Below are positions 35,091-43,664 of a stretch of DNA of 64,000 nt, one piece after another. The notes below the pieces were generated by a model. The model made no database searches. It saw only the letters and a program-made list of their open reading frames with translations, and was not told where the DNA came from. Made by a program: the position numbers and the translations under genes. The stretch is from a bacterium (GTDB lineage: Bacteria; UBP6; JAFGXH01), in the NCBI GenBank assembly GCA_027064085.1, contig JAMOQH010000182.1:1-64000 (forward strand), in the 5' to 3' direction. Position 1 is the first letter of the stretch. Each line of letters opens with the position of its first letter.

Positions 35091-35342
35091 ATGAATAAGC
35101 CACAAACCGTTTACCAAATGTTATTAGTTAAACCTTATCAAAGACAAGGAGAAAGGAAATACAGTTATACCAATATTGGTATAGCTTTTAGAAAAGATCA
35201 ATCTGATATTATTGACATGAAACTAGATTTATTTCCTATTTTAATTCCTGGAGCATTTATTCAACTAAAACCAGTTACGAAATCAAATAATAGCGAAAAA
35301 AATGAAACAGCTAATAAAAAAAGTAGTAAAAATAAAAAATAA
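35091..35342 (+). CDS. Small conserved-looking protein of 83 residues
   Basis: MNKPQTVYQMLLVKPYQRQG is followed by KYSYTNIGIAFRKDQSDIID and LDLFPILIPGAFIQLKPV. The YTNIGIAF-LDLFPI pattern resembles a group of short proteins of the form WTRIGxAF...LxLDALP, common in delta-like bacteria, whose role is unknown. A Lys/Asn/Ser tail closes it. AGGAG stands 7 nt ahead of the ATG. Confidence 0.6.
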   Translation: MNKPQTVYQMLLVKPYQRQGERKYSYTNIGIAFRKDQSDIIDMKLDLFPILIPGAFIQLKPVTKSNNSEKNETANKKSSKNKK

Positions 35343-35397
35343 AAAAATTATTTTTGAGTTATTTTTTACACAAAAAATATATATAGAGGAGTTATTT

Positions 35398-35556
35398 ATG
35401 ATTTTAAATAAAATTAATAAAAATTTTATCAATGCTCAAGTTGAAGAAAATATAATAGAATTAACTTTTGATAATGAAATTAATAAAGAATATTTGGTAG
35501 ATCTGATTTTAGATAGTATTGATAATATTTCTTGGATAGAATTAGAAGTTCTTTAG
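35398..35556 (+). CDS. Small acidic protein of 52 residues
   Basis: It starts at the ATG at 35398, behind AGAGGAG; the longer frame from 35302 lacks a site and overlaps the preceding gene. MILNKINKNFINAQVEENII and the acidic C-terminus (LVDLILDSIDNISWIELEVL) give a mixed alpha/beta small protein. It is in tandem with the 83-residue gene and probably co-transcribed. Its end overlaps rppH by 15 nt, convergently. No family is recognised. Confidence 0.5.
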   Translation: MILNKINKNFINAQVEENIIELTFDNEINKEYLVDLILDSIDNISWIELEVL

Positions 35557-36054
35557 CGATTTAATTGCCTCAAGAGTCATATCTAACTTCTCTTTTCTAC
35601 CTCGTTTTAGAAGTTCTATAAGCCTATCAAGATTTACCCATTCGTATGCATTTATTTCTTCTTCTTGAAGGGTTAAACTTAATGGTCCATCATATTTACA
35701 ATAATTAAAATAATATGCCTTTCCTTTTGTAAATCCTCGTTTGTCTTTTCTATCAAGAGGAGCGTCAACTATTTTATAAAAAAAGTTTTTAACTAGTATA
35801 GTTAAATCACTTTTTTTAATGCCAACTTCTTCTTCTATTTCTCTAAATAGAGCATCTTGAGGAATTTCACCAGCTTCTATACCTCCTTGAGGAAAACTCC
35901 ATGGTTTTATTCCTTTGATAGACTGAACAACTAAATACTTAGAATTTTTATTTTTTATTACTAATACAACAACAGGTCTATACTCTTTATTTATGTGATG
36001 TTCTGAAATTTCCTTTAATAGCTCCATATACTCCTCATATATAATGGGTTTCAT
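35542..36054 (-). CDS. rppH: RppH-like Nudix RNA pyrophosphohydrolase
   Basis: A 170-residue Nudix protein. The Nudix box GGIEAGEIPQDALFREIEEEVGI (GX5EX7REUXEEXGU) is complete, and WSFPQGGIE before it is the RppH/Ap4A hydrolase signature. ALFREIEEEVGI and NAYEWVNLDRL fit the same group. RppH removes pyrophosphate from the 5' end of mRNA and so starts decay. ATG 36054 has no clear site; the ATG at 36027 follows GAGGAG closely and is possible. Confidence 0.85.
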   Translation of the reverse strand: MKPIIYEEYMELLKEISEHHINKEYRPVVVLVIKNKNSKYLVVQSIKGIKPWSFPQGGIEAGEIPQDALFREIEEEVGIKKSDLTILVKNFFYKIVDAPLDRKDKRGFTKGKAYYFNYCKYDGPLSLTLQEEEINAYEWVNLDRLIELLKRGRKEKLDMTLEAIKSLKNF

Positions 36055-36110
36055 AGATTAACACATATTTTGAAAATAATTCAAATTTTTTGTGAAATTT
36101 ATAATTATAA

Positions 36111-36138
36111 TTGACATTTTAATAAAGCTATTTATGAT
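36111..36138 (+). promoter_or_regulatory. Promoter of lpdA
   Basis: TTGACA (36111-36116) and TATGAT (36133-36138) are 16 bp apart, about 27 nt before the lpdA ATG, which has GGAG upstream. Confidence 0.65.
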
Positions 36139-36164
36139 AATAATATATTATTTATGGAGTAATT

Positions 36165-37526
36165 ATGTATGATTTAACAATAATTGGTGCAGGGCCTGGT
36201 GGATATCACACTGCAATAAGAGCGGCACAAAAAGGATTAAGTGTTGCACTAATAGAAAAAAATAAAGTAGGTGGTGTATGCTTAAATGTAGGTTGTATTC
36301 CAACAAAAGCCTTGTATGGCACTGCTCATAGGCTTATACAAGTAAATCAAGAAAATGAAAAATTTGGTATAAAATCAGAAAATACAACATTTGATTTTGA
36401 TATTGCTCAACAAAGAAAGGATAAAGTTGTTAAACAAATGACATCTTCAGTTGAAGCATTGTTAAAAAAACATGGAGTTAATTTAATTTTTGGTGAAGCT
36501 GAATTTATCAATAAAAATAAAATAAAAGTAAATGATGAAGAAATAGATAGTAAAAATATTATTATTGCAACTGGATCAAGCCCTCTAATGTTGCCTTTTT
36601 TTAATATAGACCACAATGTGATTTTAGATTCTACTGATTTACTAAATATAAAAGAACTTCCTAAATCCTTAATTATACTTGGCGCAGGAGTAATGGGTAT
36701 TGAATTTGCGAATATTTTTAATGCCTTTGGTGTAAAAGTAACGATTTTAGAGCTTGAAAAACAGATTTTGCCTTCAGTAGATAAAATGATATCTTCACAA
36801 TTAGCAAAAATTCTAAAATCAAGAGGAATTGATATTTATTTAAAGAAGAAAACAACAGTAATCAAGAATGATAATGAAGAAGCATATTTTCAACTTGAAG
36901 ATGGAGCAGAATTTAGAGCAGAGAAAGCTTTAATTTCTATAGGGAGAAAGTTTAATTCTGATATTAAAGGTTTAGATAATTTGGGAATAAGCAAAACTCC
37001 AAATGGCGCTATAATTGTTGATAAATATTACAAAACAAATATAGATAATATCTATGCTATAGGAGATGTAAGCGGAGGCATGTTATTAGCTCATGTGGCA
37101 TCTTATGAAGGAGAAAAAGCATTAGCGAGTATTGTTAATGAAAATTATCCAAGTTCAACAATACCATCTGCAATATTCTCAATTCCAGAAATAGCAACAG
37201 TAGGTCTAACTGCTCAAAATAGTGATATTAAACTAAAAAAAGGAATGTTTTCGTATCAAGCAAGTGGAAAAGCAATGGCCATAGGCGAAGAACAAGGTCT
37301 TGCTATTTTTTATATTGCTGAAAATGATCTTATTGTAGGTTCTACAATTATGGGAGCAGATGCTTCAAATTTAATACAGTTAATAACTCTTGCAATAAAT
37401 AATAAAATGAAAGCAGAAGATTTTGTAAGAAATGTATTTCCTCATCCTACTTTAAGTGAAATAGTTTTAGAAGGTGTTGAAGATATTCATGGTATGGCAA
37501 TTCATAAGTTTGGTAAAAAGAAATAA
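36165..37526 (+). CDS. lpdA: Dihydrolipoyl dehydrogenase
   Basis: A 453-residue flavoprotein disulfide reductase, the E3 component of 2-oxo acid dehydrogenases or the L protein of glycine cleavage. The FAD motif is GAGPGGYHTA, the redox pair is GGVCLNVGCIPTKAL (Cys42 and Cys47), the NAD motif is GAGVMGIEF, and the C-terminal HPTLSE holds the catalytic His-Glu. It also has the AIGDVSGGMLLAHVASYEG block. No E1 or E2 genes are nearby, so its complex cannot be told. It is monocistronic. Confidence 0.95.
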   Translation: MYDLTIIGAGPGGYHTAIRAAQKGLSVALIEKNKVGGVCLNVGCIPTKALYGTAHRLIQVNQENEKFGIKSENTTFDFDIAQQRKDKVVKQMTSSVEALLKKHGVNLIFGEAEFINKNKIKVNDEEIDSKNIIIATGSSPLMLPFFNIDHNVILDSTDLLNIKELPKSLIILGAGVMGIEFANIFNAFGVKVTILELEKQILPSVDKMISSQLAKILKSRGIDIYLKKKTTVIKNDNEEAYFQLEDGAEFRAEKALISIGRKFNSDIKGLDNLGISKTPNGAIIVDKYYKTNIDNIYAIGDVSGGMLLAHVASYEGEKALASIVNENYPSSTIPSAIFSIPEIATVGLTAQNSDIKLKKGMFSYQASGKAMAIGEEQGLAIFYIAENDLIVGSTIMGADASNLIQLITLAINNKMKAEDFVRNVFPHPTLSEIVLEGVEDIHGMAIHKFGKKK

Positions 37527-37584
37527 AAAATACTGAATAGTTACCAAAAAATGGAAAATATTGAGCTTATAACTAAACAATAAT

Positions 37585-37612
37585 TTGTTTTTTTACTTAA
37601 ATATGGTATATA
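37585..37612 (+). promoter_or_regulatory. Promoter of the mla operon, probably leaderless
   Basis: TTGTTT (37585-37590) and TATATA (37607-37612) are 16 bp apart. The -10 ends only 6 nt before the ATG at 37619, and no ribosome-binding site is visible. Transcription would begin at or next to the ATG, so the first mRNA is likely leaderless. Confidence 0.5.
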
Positions 37613-37618
37613 AATCTT

Positions 37619-38155
37619 ATGAAAAGTTTTTTATTATTAATAATATCTTTATTTATATTTTCTTGTACCTCTGGTAAAACCACTAAGGGAGGGATATACA
37701 TTAATGGCGTATATAAAAATAGTGAGCTAAAGTATAACATAGGGAGGCTTCCTAAAGTTTGGAAGCGACTAGATGTTAATTACTTAAATCTAGTTTTTTA
37801 TAACACTAAAAATAATTCTGTTATTTATGTTAATGGAAAATGTAGTGGAAGTAGCGATGTGCCTTTAACAATTTTAAGAACTCATTTATTGCTTGGTTTT
37901 AAGCATAAAAAAATAATAAAATCAGAAAAATTAAAAATTGAAAACCGTGAAGGCTTGCATTCTATAGTTCTTGCATCATTAGACGGTGTAAAAAGGAAAA
38001 TAGATTATTATATTTTTAAAAAAGATGGTTGCTTGTATGATTTCGTTTTAATTTCAACAATAGCAACTTTTTATGAAAACCAAAAAAAGTTCAATAATGT
38101 TGTTAATAAATTCAAAATTATAAAAGGTAGTAACATTAAGGTATTTGTTAAATGA
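37619..38155 (+). CDS. Lipoprotein of the Mla-type operon
   Basis: A 178-residue protein with lipobox FIFSC. The mature part has LKYNIGRLPKVWKRLDVNYLNLVFYN and SSDVPLTILRTHLLLGF, a pattern seen in lipoproteins encoded ahead of mlaE in delta-like bacteria. A role in presenting or accepting lipid is a guess from its position. The stop overlaps the mlaE start (ATGATG). It lacks a ribosome-binding site, in keeping with a leaderless start. Confidence 0.7.
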   Translation: MKSFLLLIISLFIFSCTSGKTTKGGIYINGVYKNSELKYNIGRLPKVWKRLDVNYLNLVFYNTKNNSVIYVNGKCSGSSDVPLTILRTHLLLGFKHKKIIKSEKLKIENREGLHSIVLASLDGVKRKIDYYIFKKDGCLYDFVLISTIATFYENQKKFNNVVNKFKIIKGSNIKVFVK

Positions 38156-38955
38156 TGAAGTTTTTTAGTAACTTAGGCTTTAAATTTATAGATTTTATTA
38201 TACTCTCAGGTATAATAGTGAGATTTACCATTGAATTTTTTAGAGGTTTATTTACTAAAGGCGTAAATTTTTATTTAGTAGTTAGGCAAGTATATTTTGT
38301 TGGTGTTAAATCTTTGCCTTTAGCTACAATAATAGGTGTTTTCATTGGAATGGTTATAACAATTCAATTTGCTTATGGATTAAAATCTTATGGTGCACTT
38401 GATAAAGTTCCTAAATTGGTTGCATTAGCTATGGTTAGGGAGCTGGGACCTGGTTTTATTGCGTTGCTAGTCGGAGGAAAGATAGGTAGTGGTTTTGCTG
38501 CAGAAATAGGTTCTATGAAGGTTAGCGAACAAATTGATGCAATGAGGTCACTAGGTGATGATCCCATTAGACGATTGCTTGCTCCTAGAATTATTGCAGT
38601 GATGTTAATACTTCCTTTTTTGACAATTTGGGCAGATCTGGTATCATTTATTGGTGGTGCCTTTGTTTCCTCAATTGAATATAACTTAGACCCTGCAATA
38701 TTTTTAAAAGTCGTTAGAGGTTCTTTAAAAAATAGAGAAATTATTCATTCTATAATTAAATCTATGGTTTTTGGTTATCTTATCGCTATAATTGGAGTTG
38801 CAAATGGTTTCAGAACAGGTTATGGTACTGAATCAGTTGGAAAATCAACAACGGATACAGTGCAAACAACATTTATATTCATATTGATTACAAATTTTTT
38901 CTTGAGTAAATTTTTTATGGTTGTTAAATTTAAATGGTTTGATGTTTTATGGTAG
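38152..38955 (+). CDS. mlaE: MlaE-family phospholipid ABC transporter permease
   Basis: A 267-residue permease with about five helices. Family blocks are VGVKSLPLATIIGVFIGMVI, VRELGPGFIALLVGGKIGSGFAAEIGSMKVSEQIDAM and PRIIAVMLILPFLT. It forms the membrane core of MCE-type lipid importers or exporters together with MlaF and MlaD, both encoded next. Overlaps with neighbours on both sides indicate one operon. Confidence 0.94.
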   Translation: MMKFFSNLGFKFIDFIILSGIIVRFTIEFFRGLFTKGVNFYLVVRQVYFVGVKSLPLATIIGVFIGMVITIQFAYGLKSYGALDKVPKLVALAMVRELGPGFIALLVGGKIGSGFAAEIGSMKVSEQIDAMRSLGDDPIRRLLAPRIIAVMLILPFLTIWADLVSFIGGAFVSSIEYNLDPAIFLKVVRGSLKNREIIHSIIKSMVFGYLIAIIGVANGFRTGYGTESVGKSTTDTVQTTFIFILITNFFLSKFFMVVKFKWFDVLW

Positions 38956-39698
38956 AAAATAAAAATATTATTATTAGTTTTAAAGACATAAAGAAAAGAT
39001 TTTCTGATAATATTGTATACGAAACATTAAATTTAGATATTATTAAATCTCAAACGACTACAATTTTTGGTGGAAGCGGAACGGGTAAATCTGTTTTATT
39101 AAAAATACTAATAGGGTTATTAAAGGCAGATAGCGGTAGTATCCTTTTTAATAATCAGGATATTAGCAAGTTTTCAGAAAGAAGATATTTACCTATTAGA
39201 AAACAAATTGCAATGTTGTTTCAAGGTGGAGCATTGTTTGACTCTATAAATGTAGAGGAAAATATTGCTTATCCATTAAAATTGCACTTTAAAATGACTA
39301 ATAAAGAAATGAGAAGAGTTATTGCTAAAAATTTAGAAATGGTTGGGCTTCCTGGTACAGAAAAATTAATGCCTGCTGAATTAAGTGGTGGAATGCAAAA
39401 AAGAATTGGTTTAGCTAGAGCCCTAGCAACTAATCCAACCGTAATGTTATATGATGAACCAACAACAGGGCTTGACCCTATAAATGTTACACTAATTAAC
39501 AATCTTATTATTAGGCTAAAAGAAGAATTAAACTTAACATCAATTGTTGTAACTCATGATATGGAGTCTGCATTTACAATATCAGATAAAGTTGCGATGT
39601 TATGGGATAAAAAAATAATCTTTTATGGAAGTGTTAATGATATAAGGGATACTGGTAATCCTATTGTTCATCGTTTTATAAATGGAATATCGGAGTAG
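38949..39698 (+). CDS. mlaF: MlaF-family ABC transporter ATPase
   Basis: A 249-residue ABC ATPase. Walker A is GGSGTGKS, the Q-loop lies in MLFQGGALFDSI, the signature is LSGGMQKR, Walker B is VMLYDEPTTGLDP and the switch His lies in VVTHDME. LFQGGALFDS and LPAELSGGM-type blocks separate MlaF from other ABC ATPases. The start overlaps mlaE by 7 nt. Confidence 0.95.
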   Translation: MVENKNIIISFKDIKKRFSDNIVYETLNLDIIKSQTTTIFGGSGTGKSVLLKILIGLLKADSGSILFNNQDISKFSERRYLPIRKQIAMLFQGGALFDSINVEENIAYPLKLHFKMTNKEMRRVIAKNLEMVGLPGTEKLMPAELSGGMQKRIGLARALATNPTVMLYDEPTTGLDPINVTLINNLIIRLKEELNLTSIVVTHDMESAFTISDKVAMLWDKKIIFYGSVNDIRDTGNPIVHRFINGISE

Positions 39699-39699
39699 T

Positions 39700-40776
39700 A
39701 TGGAACAAAATAGAAAACTAGAAGCTATGGTTGGAATGTTTATGTTGATAATGTTTTTTATGTTGGGATGGGTGATTCTTACACTTGGTAAAAAAAAGGG
39801 ATATGTGGGGCAAAATTATACCGTTTATGCTTATTTTAGAAATATAAAGGGATTAAGTAAAGATAAATCAGTTTATTTATATGGAAAGTACATTGGAAGT
39901 GTTTCTAATATTGAGTTTCCTAAAACAACTAAAGATGAGCGAATTAAAGTTACTTTTTCTATTAGAAAACCATACTTAAGATTTATAAAAAAAGATGCTG
40001 TTGCTAAAATTACAACTAAAAGCCTTCTTGGAAGTAAAGCTGTTAATATTTCTCCTGGGCGAGATCATAAAAGCATAAAAGATGGAGATTTTATTATGGG
40101 ATATGTATCAGCTGATCCTATAAAAGCAGTTGAAACAGCGGGTGAAGTTTTAATAAAAACCAAAAACATTCTTAATACCATTGGAGATATGGTTGATAAT
40201 TATAAAAGTTCAGATTTATTAACATATTTAATTAAAGTTGGTCGCTTTGTTGAAAAAACACTTGATGCAGTAGAAAATCAAAGAGGTATGCTTGGAACTA
40301 TTGTTTTTGATAAAAGCAATAAAAAGAAACTAATTCAAACAATTGATAATCTAAATAAAACATCTAAAAACTTAAAGGAGCTATCTGAATCAGTGCTTAG
40401 AATCACAAAAGAAATAGAAAATAATGAAAATTCAGTTACTCATCAGTTGATATATGGTAAAAATGGGAAGAAAATTATGGCTAGTCTTGCTTTAGTTTCA
40501 TCTGATTCTGTTAAGATTACAAATGAAATAGTAGATGGTCATGGTTTAATTCATAATATAATTTTTGAGAAATCCGAGATAAAAGAGTTATTAACAGATT
40601 CAGCGATTAAGCTTAATAAAGTTATGACTAATATACATGAAGGAAGAGGTTCTTTAGGGGCTCTGATAAAGGACCCAACAATATATGAAGATTTAAAAGG
40701 AGTTTTTGGTAAAGTGAAATCTAATCAGGTATTAAAATCATTAATAAGATTTTCAATTCAAAGGGAGGAAAAATGA
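39700..40776 (+). CDS. mlaD: MCE-domain (MlaD-like) lipid-binding protein
   Basis: A 358-residue protein. One N-terminal helix (MVGMFMLIMFFMLGWVIL) is followed by an MCE domain (about 40-120; YTVYAYFRNIKGLSKDKSVYLYGKYIGSV, TKSLLGSKAVNISPG). A long helical C-terminal part then extends to the end, so it is longer than E. coli MlaD (about 180). That part could form a tunnel-like extension toward the outer membrane. The ATG at 39700 is used because GGAG lies 4 nt upstream. Its last 4 nt overlap the phosphorylase gene. No mlaC or mlaB follows. Confidence 0.9.
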   Translation: MEQNRKLEAMVGMFMLIMFFMLGWVILTLGKKKGYVGQNYTVYAYFRNIKGLSKDKSVYLYGKYIGSVSNIEFPKTTKDERIKVTFSIRKPYLRFIKKDAVAKITTKSLLGSKAVNISPGRDHKSIKDGDFIMGYVSADPIKAVETAGEVLIKTKNILNTIGDMVDNYKSSDLLTYLIKVGRFVEKTLDAVENQRGMLGTIVFDKSNKKKLIQTIDNLNKTSKNLKELSESVLRITKEIENNENSVTHQLIYGKNGKKIMASLALVSSDSVKITNEIVDGHGLIHNIIFEKSEIKELLTDSAIKLNKVMTNIHEGRGSLGALIKDPTIYEDLKGVFGKVKSNQVLKSLIRFSIQREEK

Positions 40777-41600
40777 ATAATGAACAATATTTAAAAGAAA
40801 TTAACGAAGCTGTTGGTTATCTTGCTCAAAAAGTAGAAAAATTTCCTGAAATTTTAGTTATTTTAGGTAGTGGTCTTGGAGATTATGCTGATACATTTAA
40901 AAATAAAATGGTTATCTCTTATAATGACATACCTAATTTTCCAAAATCAACAGTTGTTGGCCATAGTGGTAACCTTGTTATAGGTGAAGTTCATGGAAAA
41001 CTTGTTGTTGCAATGCAAGGAAGAGTTCATTTTTATGAAGGGTATTCTATGAGAGAAGTAACTTTTCCTGCAAGAGTATTTAGTGCATTGGGGGTTAAAA
41101 AGGCCGTTATAACAAATGCTGCTGGTGGAATTAATAGAGATTTTCTAACAGGTGCATTAATGATAATAACAGATCATATCAATTTTATGGGTGATAATGC
41201 CTTAAAGGGTCCTAACTTAGAAACATTTGGACCAAGATTTCCTGATATGAGTGAAGCCTATAATCTTAGCTTAAGAAATAAGATGAAATCAGTTGCAGAT
41301 AATTTAAACATTAATATAAAAGAAGGTGTTTACATTGCGATGAGTGGTCCTACCTATGAAACACCTGCTGAAATAAGAATGGCAAGTGCTTTAGGTGCAG
41401 ATGCCGTAGGAATGAGTACTGTTCCGGAAGTTGCAGTATTTAATCATTCTGGAGTTGAAGTTGTTGGAGTTTCTTGTATCACAAATTTAGCAGCAGGGAT
41501 ATCTGAAACAAAGTTATCTCATGATGAAGTTAAAGAAACAGCAGAAAGAGTAAAAGGAATCTTTACTGAATTAATTGATAATTTTTTAAGAGAATTATAA
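40773..41600 (+). CDS. punA: Purine-nucleoside phosphorylase (trimeric PNP-I type)
   Basis: A 275-residue protein. It has ILGSGLGDYAD (phosphate site), VVGHSGNLVIGEVHGKLVVAMQGRVHFYEGYS, ITNAAGGIN, AMSGPTYETPAEIRMASALGADAVGMSTVPE and GVSCITNLAAGI, all characteristic of PNP-I. It splits purine nucleosides with phosphate for salvage. It is translationally coupled (ATGA) to the MCE gene, an unusual operon partner with no obvious functional link. Confidence 0.94.
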   Translation: MNNEQYLKEINEAVGYLAQKVEKFPEILVILGSGLGDYADTFKNKMVISYNDIPNFPKSTVVGHSGNLVIGEVHGKLVVAMQGRVHFYEGYSMREVTFPARVFSALGVKKAVITNAAGGINRDFLTGALMIITDHINFMGDNALKGPNLETFGPRFPDMSEAYNLSLRNKMKSVADNLNINIKEGVYIAMSGPTYETPAEIRMASALGADAVGMSTVPEVAVFNHSGVEVVGVSCITNLAAGISETKLSHDEVKETAERVKGIFTELIDNFLREL

Positions 41601-41628
41601 ATTAATCTAAGTTTTAAGCAATATATTA

Positions 41629-41657
41629 TTGATAAAATAAAAAAATTATACTATAAT
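41629..41657 (+). promoter_or_regulatory. Promoter of the EGF-like lipoprotein at 41685
   Basis: TTGATA (41629-41634) and TATAAT (41652-41657) are 17 bp apart, 28 nt before the ATG. Confidence 0.65.
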
Positions 41658-41684
41658 AACATCTAAGTTTTTTTTGAGGGGTTT

Positions 41685-43553
41685 ATGAAACGATTACTAT
41701 TAATAATGGCAGTTTTTATAGCACTTGTATCCTCTTGTGCAGATACAGACAGTGCAGGCGAGTTAATTAGTTCATGTGCAGGTATAACATGTTCAGGGCA
41801 TGGTAAATGTGAATCTAATGATGGTATTCCTGCATGTTTATGTGATAGTGGATATATCAATACAGGAAGTGAGTGTTTGTTTGATTGTTCAAATATTGAG
41901 AATTCTAAGATAAATATTTATAATAATGGCTGTGAGTGTCTTGGTGATTTGCAAGCACAAAGAGATGAAAGTAATAACTTGATTTCTTGTTCTTGTGAAG
42001 AAGGAAAAGAGTTGGTTAATGGTCAATGTTTAACTAAATGTGATGATGCAAATGCTTACCCTACAAACGAAGGTACCTGTGTTTGTAATTATGGTTATTA
42101 TCTGGATATTTCAGGAATATGTACATTTAATTGTAAATACAACGACCATGCTTTTACAAATTCAGCAAATAATGCTTGCGAATGTGAAGAAGGTTACGAG
42201 CTTAAAAATGGTGAATGTCTTTATTCTTGTAATGAAGCAGGTAATATGATTACTAATGGTGGCAATAATGGTTGTAGCTGTAAAGAAGGATATTTTCAAA
42301 CCAAAGATGCTGATGTTTGTGCTAGTCCATGTGAAGGTGTTTCATGTGAAAATGATGCAGAATGTGTTGCAACAAGTTCTGAATCAAATATTTGTAGATG
42401 TATAGCTAATAAAAGTTTAAAATTAAATTATAATGATAATTTAATTATGCCTATGCCTTATAATACAGATATGAAAATTGCTACTAATGCTGGTAATACA
42501 TATGCTATTGTCTGGTCGGGCAATACAAGCGATACTGATAGTGTAAAAAGTATATTTTTAACTATTCTTAATTCAGATGGAACTATACTTAAAGAAACTT
42601 CAATTATTAATTTAAGAGATTTAAATGATGATAAAAATAAATTAAATCCAACCGTTATTTGGGGCGGAGATAAGTATTTAGTTGCATGGGAAGATAGCAG
42701 ATATACTACTGATACAATGACAACAAAAGACATATATTTTAGACTAGTTTCTGAAGACGGTACCTTAACTCCTGAAACTAGACTTACCTTTTCAACATCT
42801 AATAATACTTATGCTTGGGCACCTAAACTACTATGGAATGAAGTTGAAGCTCATTATGCTATTTTTTGGAAAGAAAAAAAGAGAGATATCGATGGTAATC
42901 TTGGTGTAACAACTGTTTATTATAGATTAATAAGGCCAACTGGAGATTATTTAATTGGTACAAAACCAACTACTGCTGCAAATATTCCTATTTATGATTT
43001 TGATATCACCTTAAATAAAGATAATAATTACTCTATGGTTTGGATAAAAGATGAATCTCCAAAAAGATTATATTATCAAATTCTTAGTTCAGATAGTACT
43101 GTAATAGAAAGTGATGGAGTAGTTCTTCTTTCTCCAATAAATTTACTATACAATACTTCAAGTGCAATTTCGCCTAAAATTATTTGGAATGGAAGTGAAT
43201 ATGCTATTTTCTTTAGAAATTCTAGTTATAGCAATAGATATGCACTTTTATTATTAAATGAAAATAATCAAAAACTAGGAAATGAAATTAATTTAAACTT
43301 AAGTGATACTCCAAGAGACTTCTTTTGGAATGGAAATGAATATGTTTTTACAACCAACAATAGCAATGAAGTATATCTAAGAAAAATATCTTGGGATGGT
43401 AGAATTATTGAAAATAATCTTTTGAGTGATGGTCTTCATCATATTTATAATCCAAGGGTTTCTTTTGTAGATAAAAATGATTATTCTTTCTTTTGGATTG
43501 ATAATAGAGATGGAAGTTATTCATTGTATTCAAGTGATATGAGTTGTAGATAA
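41685..43553 (+). CDS. EGF-like lipoprotein with C-terminal repeat propeller
   Basis: A 622-residue protein with lipobox ALVSSC. Residues about 25-250 carry six or more Cys-rich EGF-like or growth-factor-receptor-like units (CSGHGKCESNDGIPACLC, CECEEGYELKNGECL, CENDAECVATSSESNICRC). From about 260 on, seven or so beta units with a W-G/N-YAIVW pattern (GNTYAIVWSG, GDKYLVAWEDSRY, EAHYAIFWKE, NYSMVWIKDE, GSEYAIFFRN, DYSFFWIDNRDG) suggest a propeller. It is a member of the window's surface lipoprotein set; the function is unknown. Confidence 0.85.
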   Translation: MKRLLLIMAVFIALVSSCADTDSAGELISSCAGITCSGHGKCESNDGIPACLCDSGYINTGSECLFDCSNIENSKINIYNNGCECLGDLQAQRDESNNLISCSCEEGKELVNGQCLTKCDDANAYPTNEGTCVCNYGYYLDISGICTFNCKYNDHAFTNSANNACECEEGYELKNGECLYSCNEAGNMITNGGNNGCSCKEGYFQTKDADVCASPCEGVSCENDAECVATSSESNICRCIANKSLKLNYNDNLIMPMPYNTDMKIATNAGNTYAIVWSGNTSDTDSVKSIFLTILNSDGTILKETSIINLRDLNDDKNKLNPTVIWGGDKYLVAWEDSRYTTDTMTTKDIYFRLVSEDGTLTPETRLTFSTSNNTYAWAPKLLWNEVEAHYAIFWKEKKRDIDGNLGVTTVYYRLIRPTGDYLIGTKPTTAANIPIYDFDITLNKDNNYSMVWIKDESPKRLYYQILSSDSTVIESDGVVLLSPINLLYNTSSAISPKIIWNGSEYAIFFRNSSYSNRYALLLLNENNQKLGNEINLNLSDTPRDFFWNGNEYVFTTNNSNEVYLRKISWDGRIIENNLLSDGLHHIYNPRVSFVDKNDYSFFWIDNRDGSYSLYSSDMSCR

Positions 43554-43564
43554 AATAGTTTAGG

Positions 43565-43639
43565 CCGTTACAATCACCATGGTTGTCTAAGGGTTAAACA
43601 AAGGAGATATGTAATCTCTCTACATGGTGTTTTACACGG
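43565..43639. repeat. Imperfect long inverted repeat between convergent genes
   Basis: The 17-nt arms 43565-43581 (CCGTTACAATCACCATG) and 43623-43639 (CATGGTGTTTTACACGG) pair with four mismatches. Between them lies a smaller hairpin (GAGAT-ATGTA-ATCTC). The whole folds into a branched structure and could be a REP-like element or part of the terminator region. Confidence 0.5.
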
Positions 43640-43664
43640 ATTTTTTAGCTAAAATCTAAAAAAT
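43640..43664. terminator. Bidirectional terminator-like hairpin
   Basis: ATTTTTTAG (43640-43648) and CTAAAAAAT (43656-43664) form a 9-bp stem rich in T on both strands. It lies between the convergent lipoprotein and CPBP genes and overlaps the end of the latter. Confidence 0.5.

Noticed and set aside
43565-43639. tRNA or small RNA gene
   Set aside because: It folds into hairpins but lacks a tRNA TPsiC-like arm and a proper acceptor stem; an inverted repeat between convergent genes is the simpler reading.
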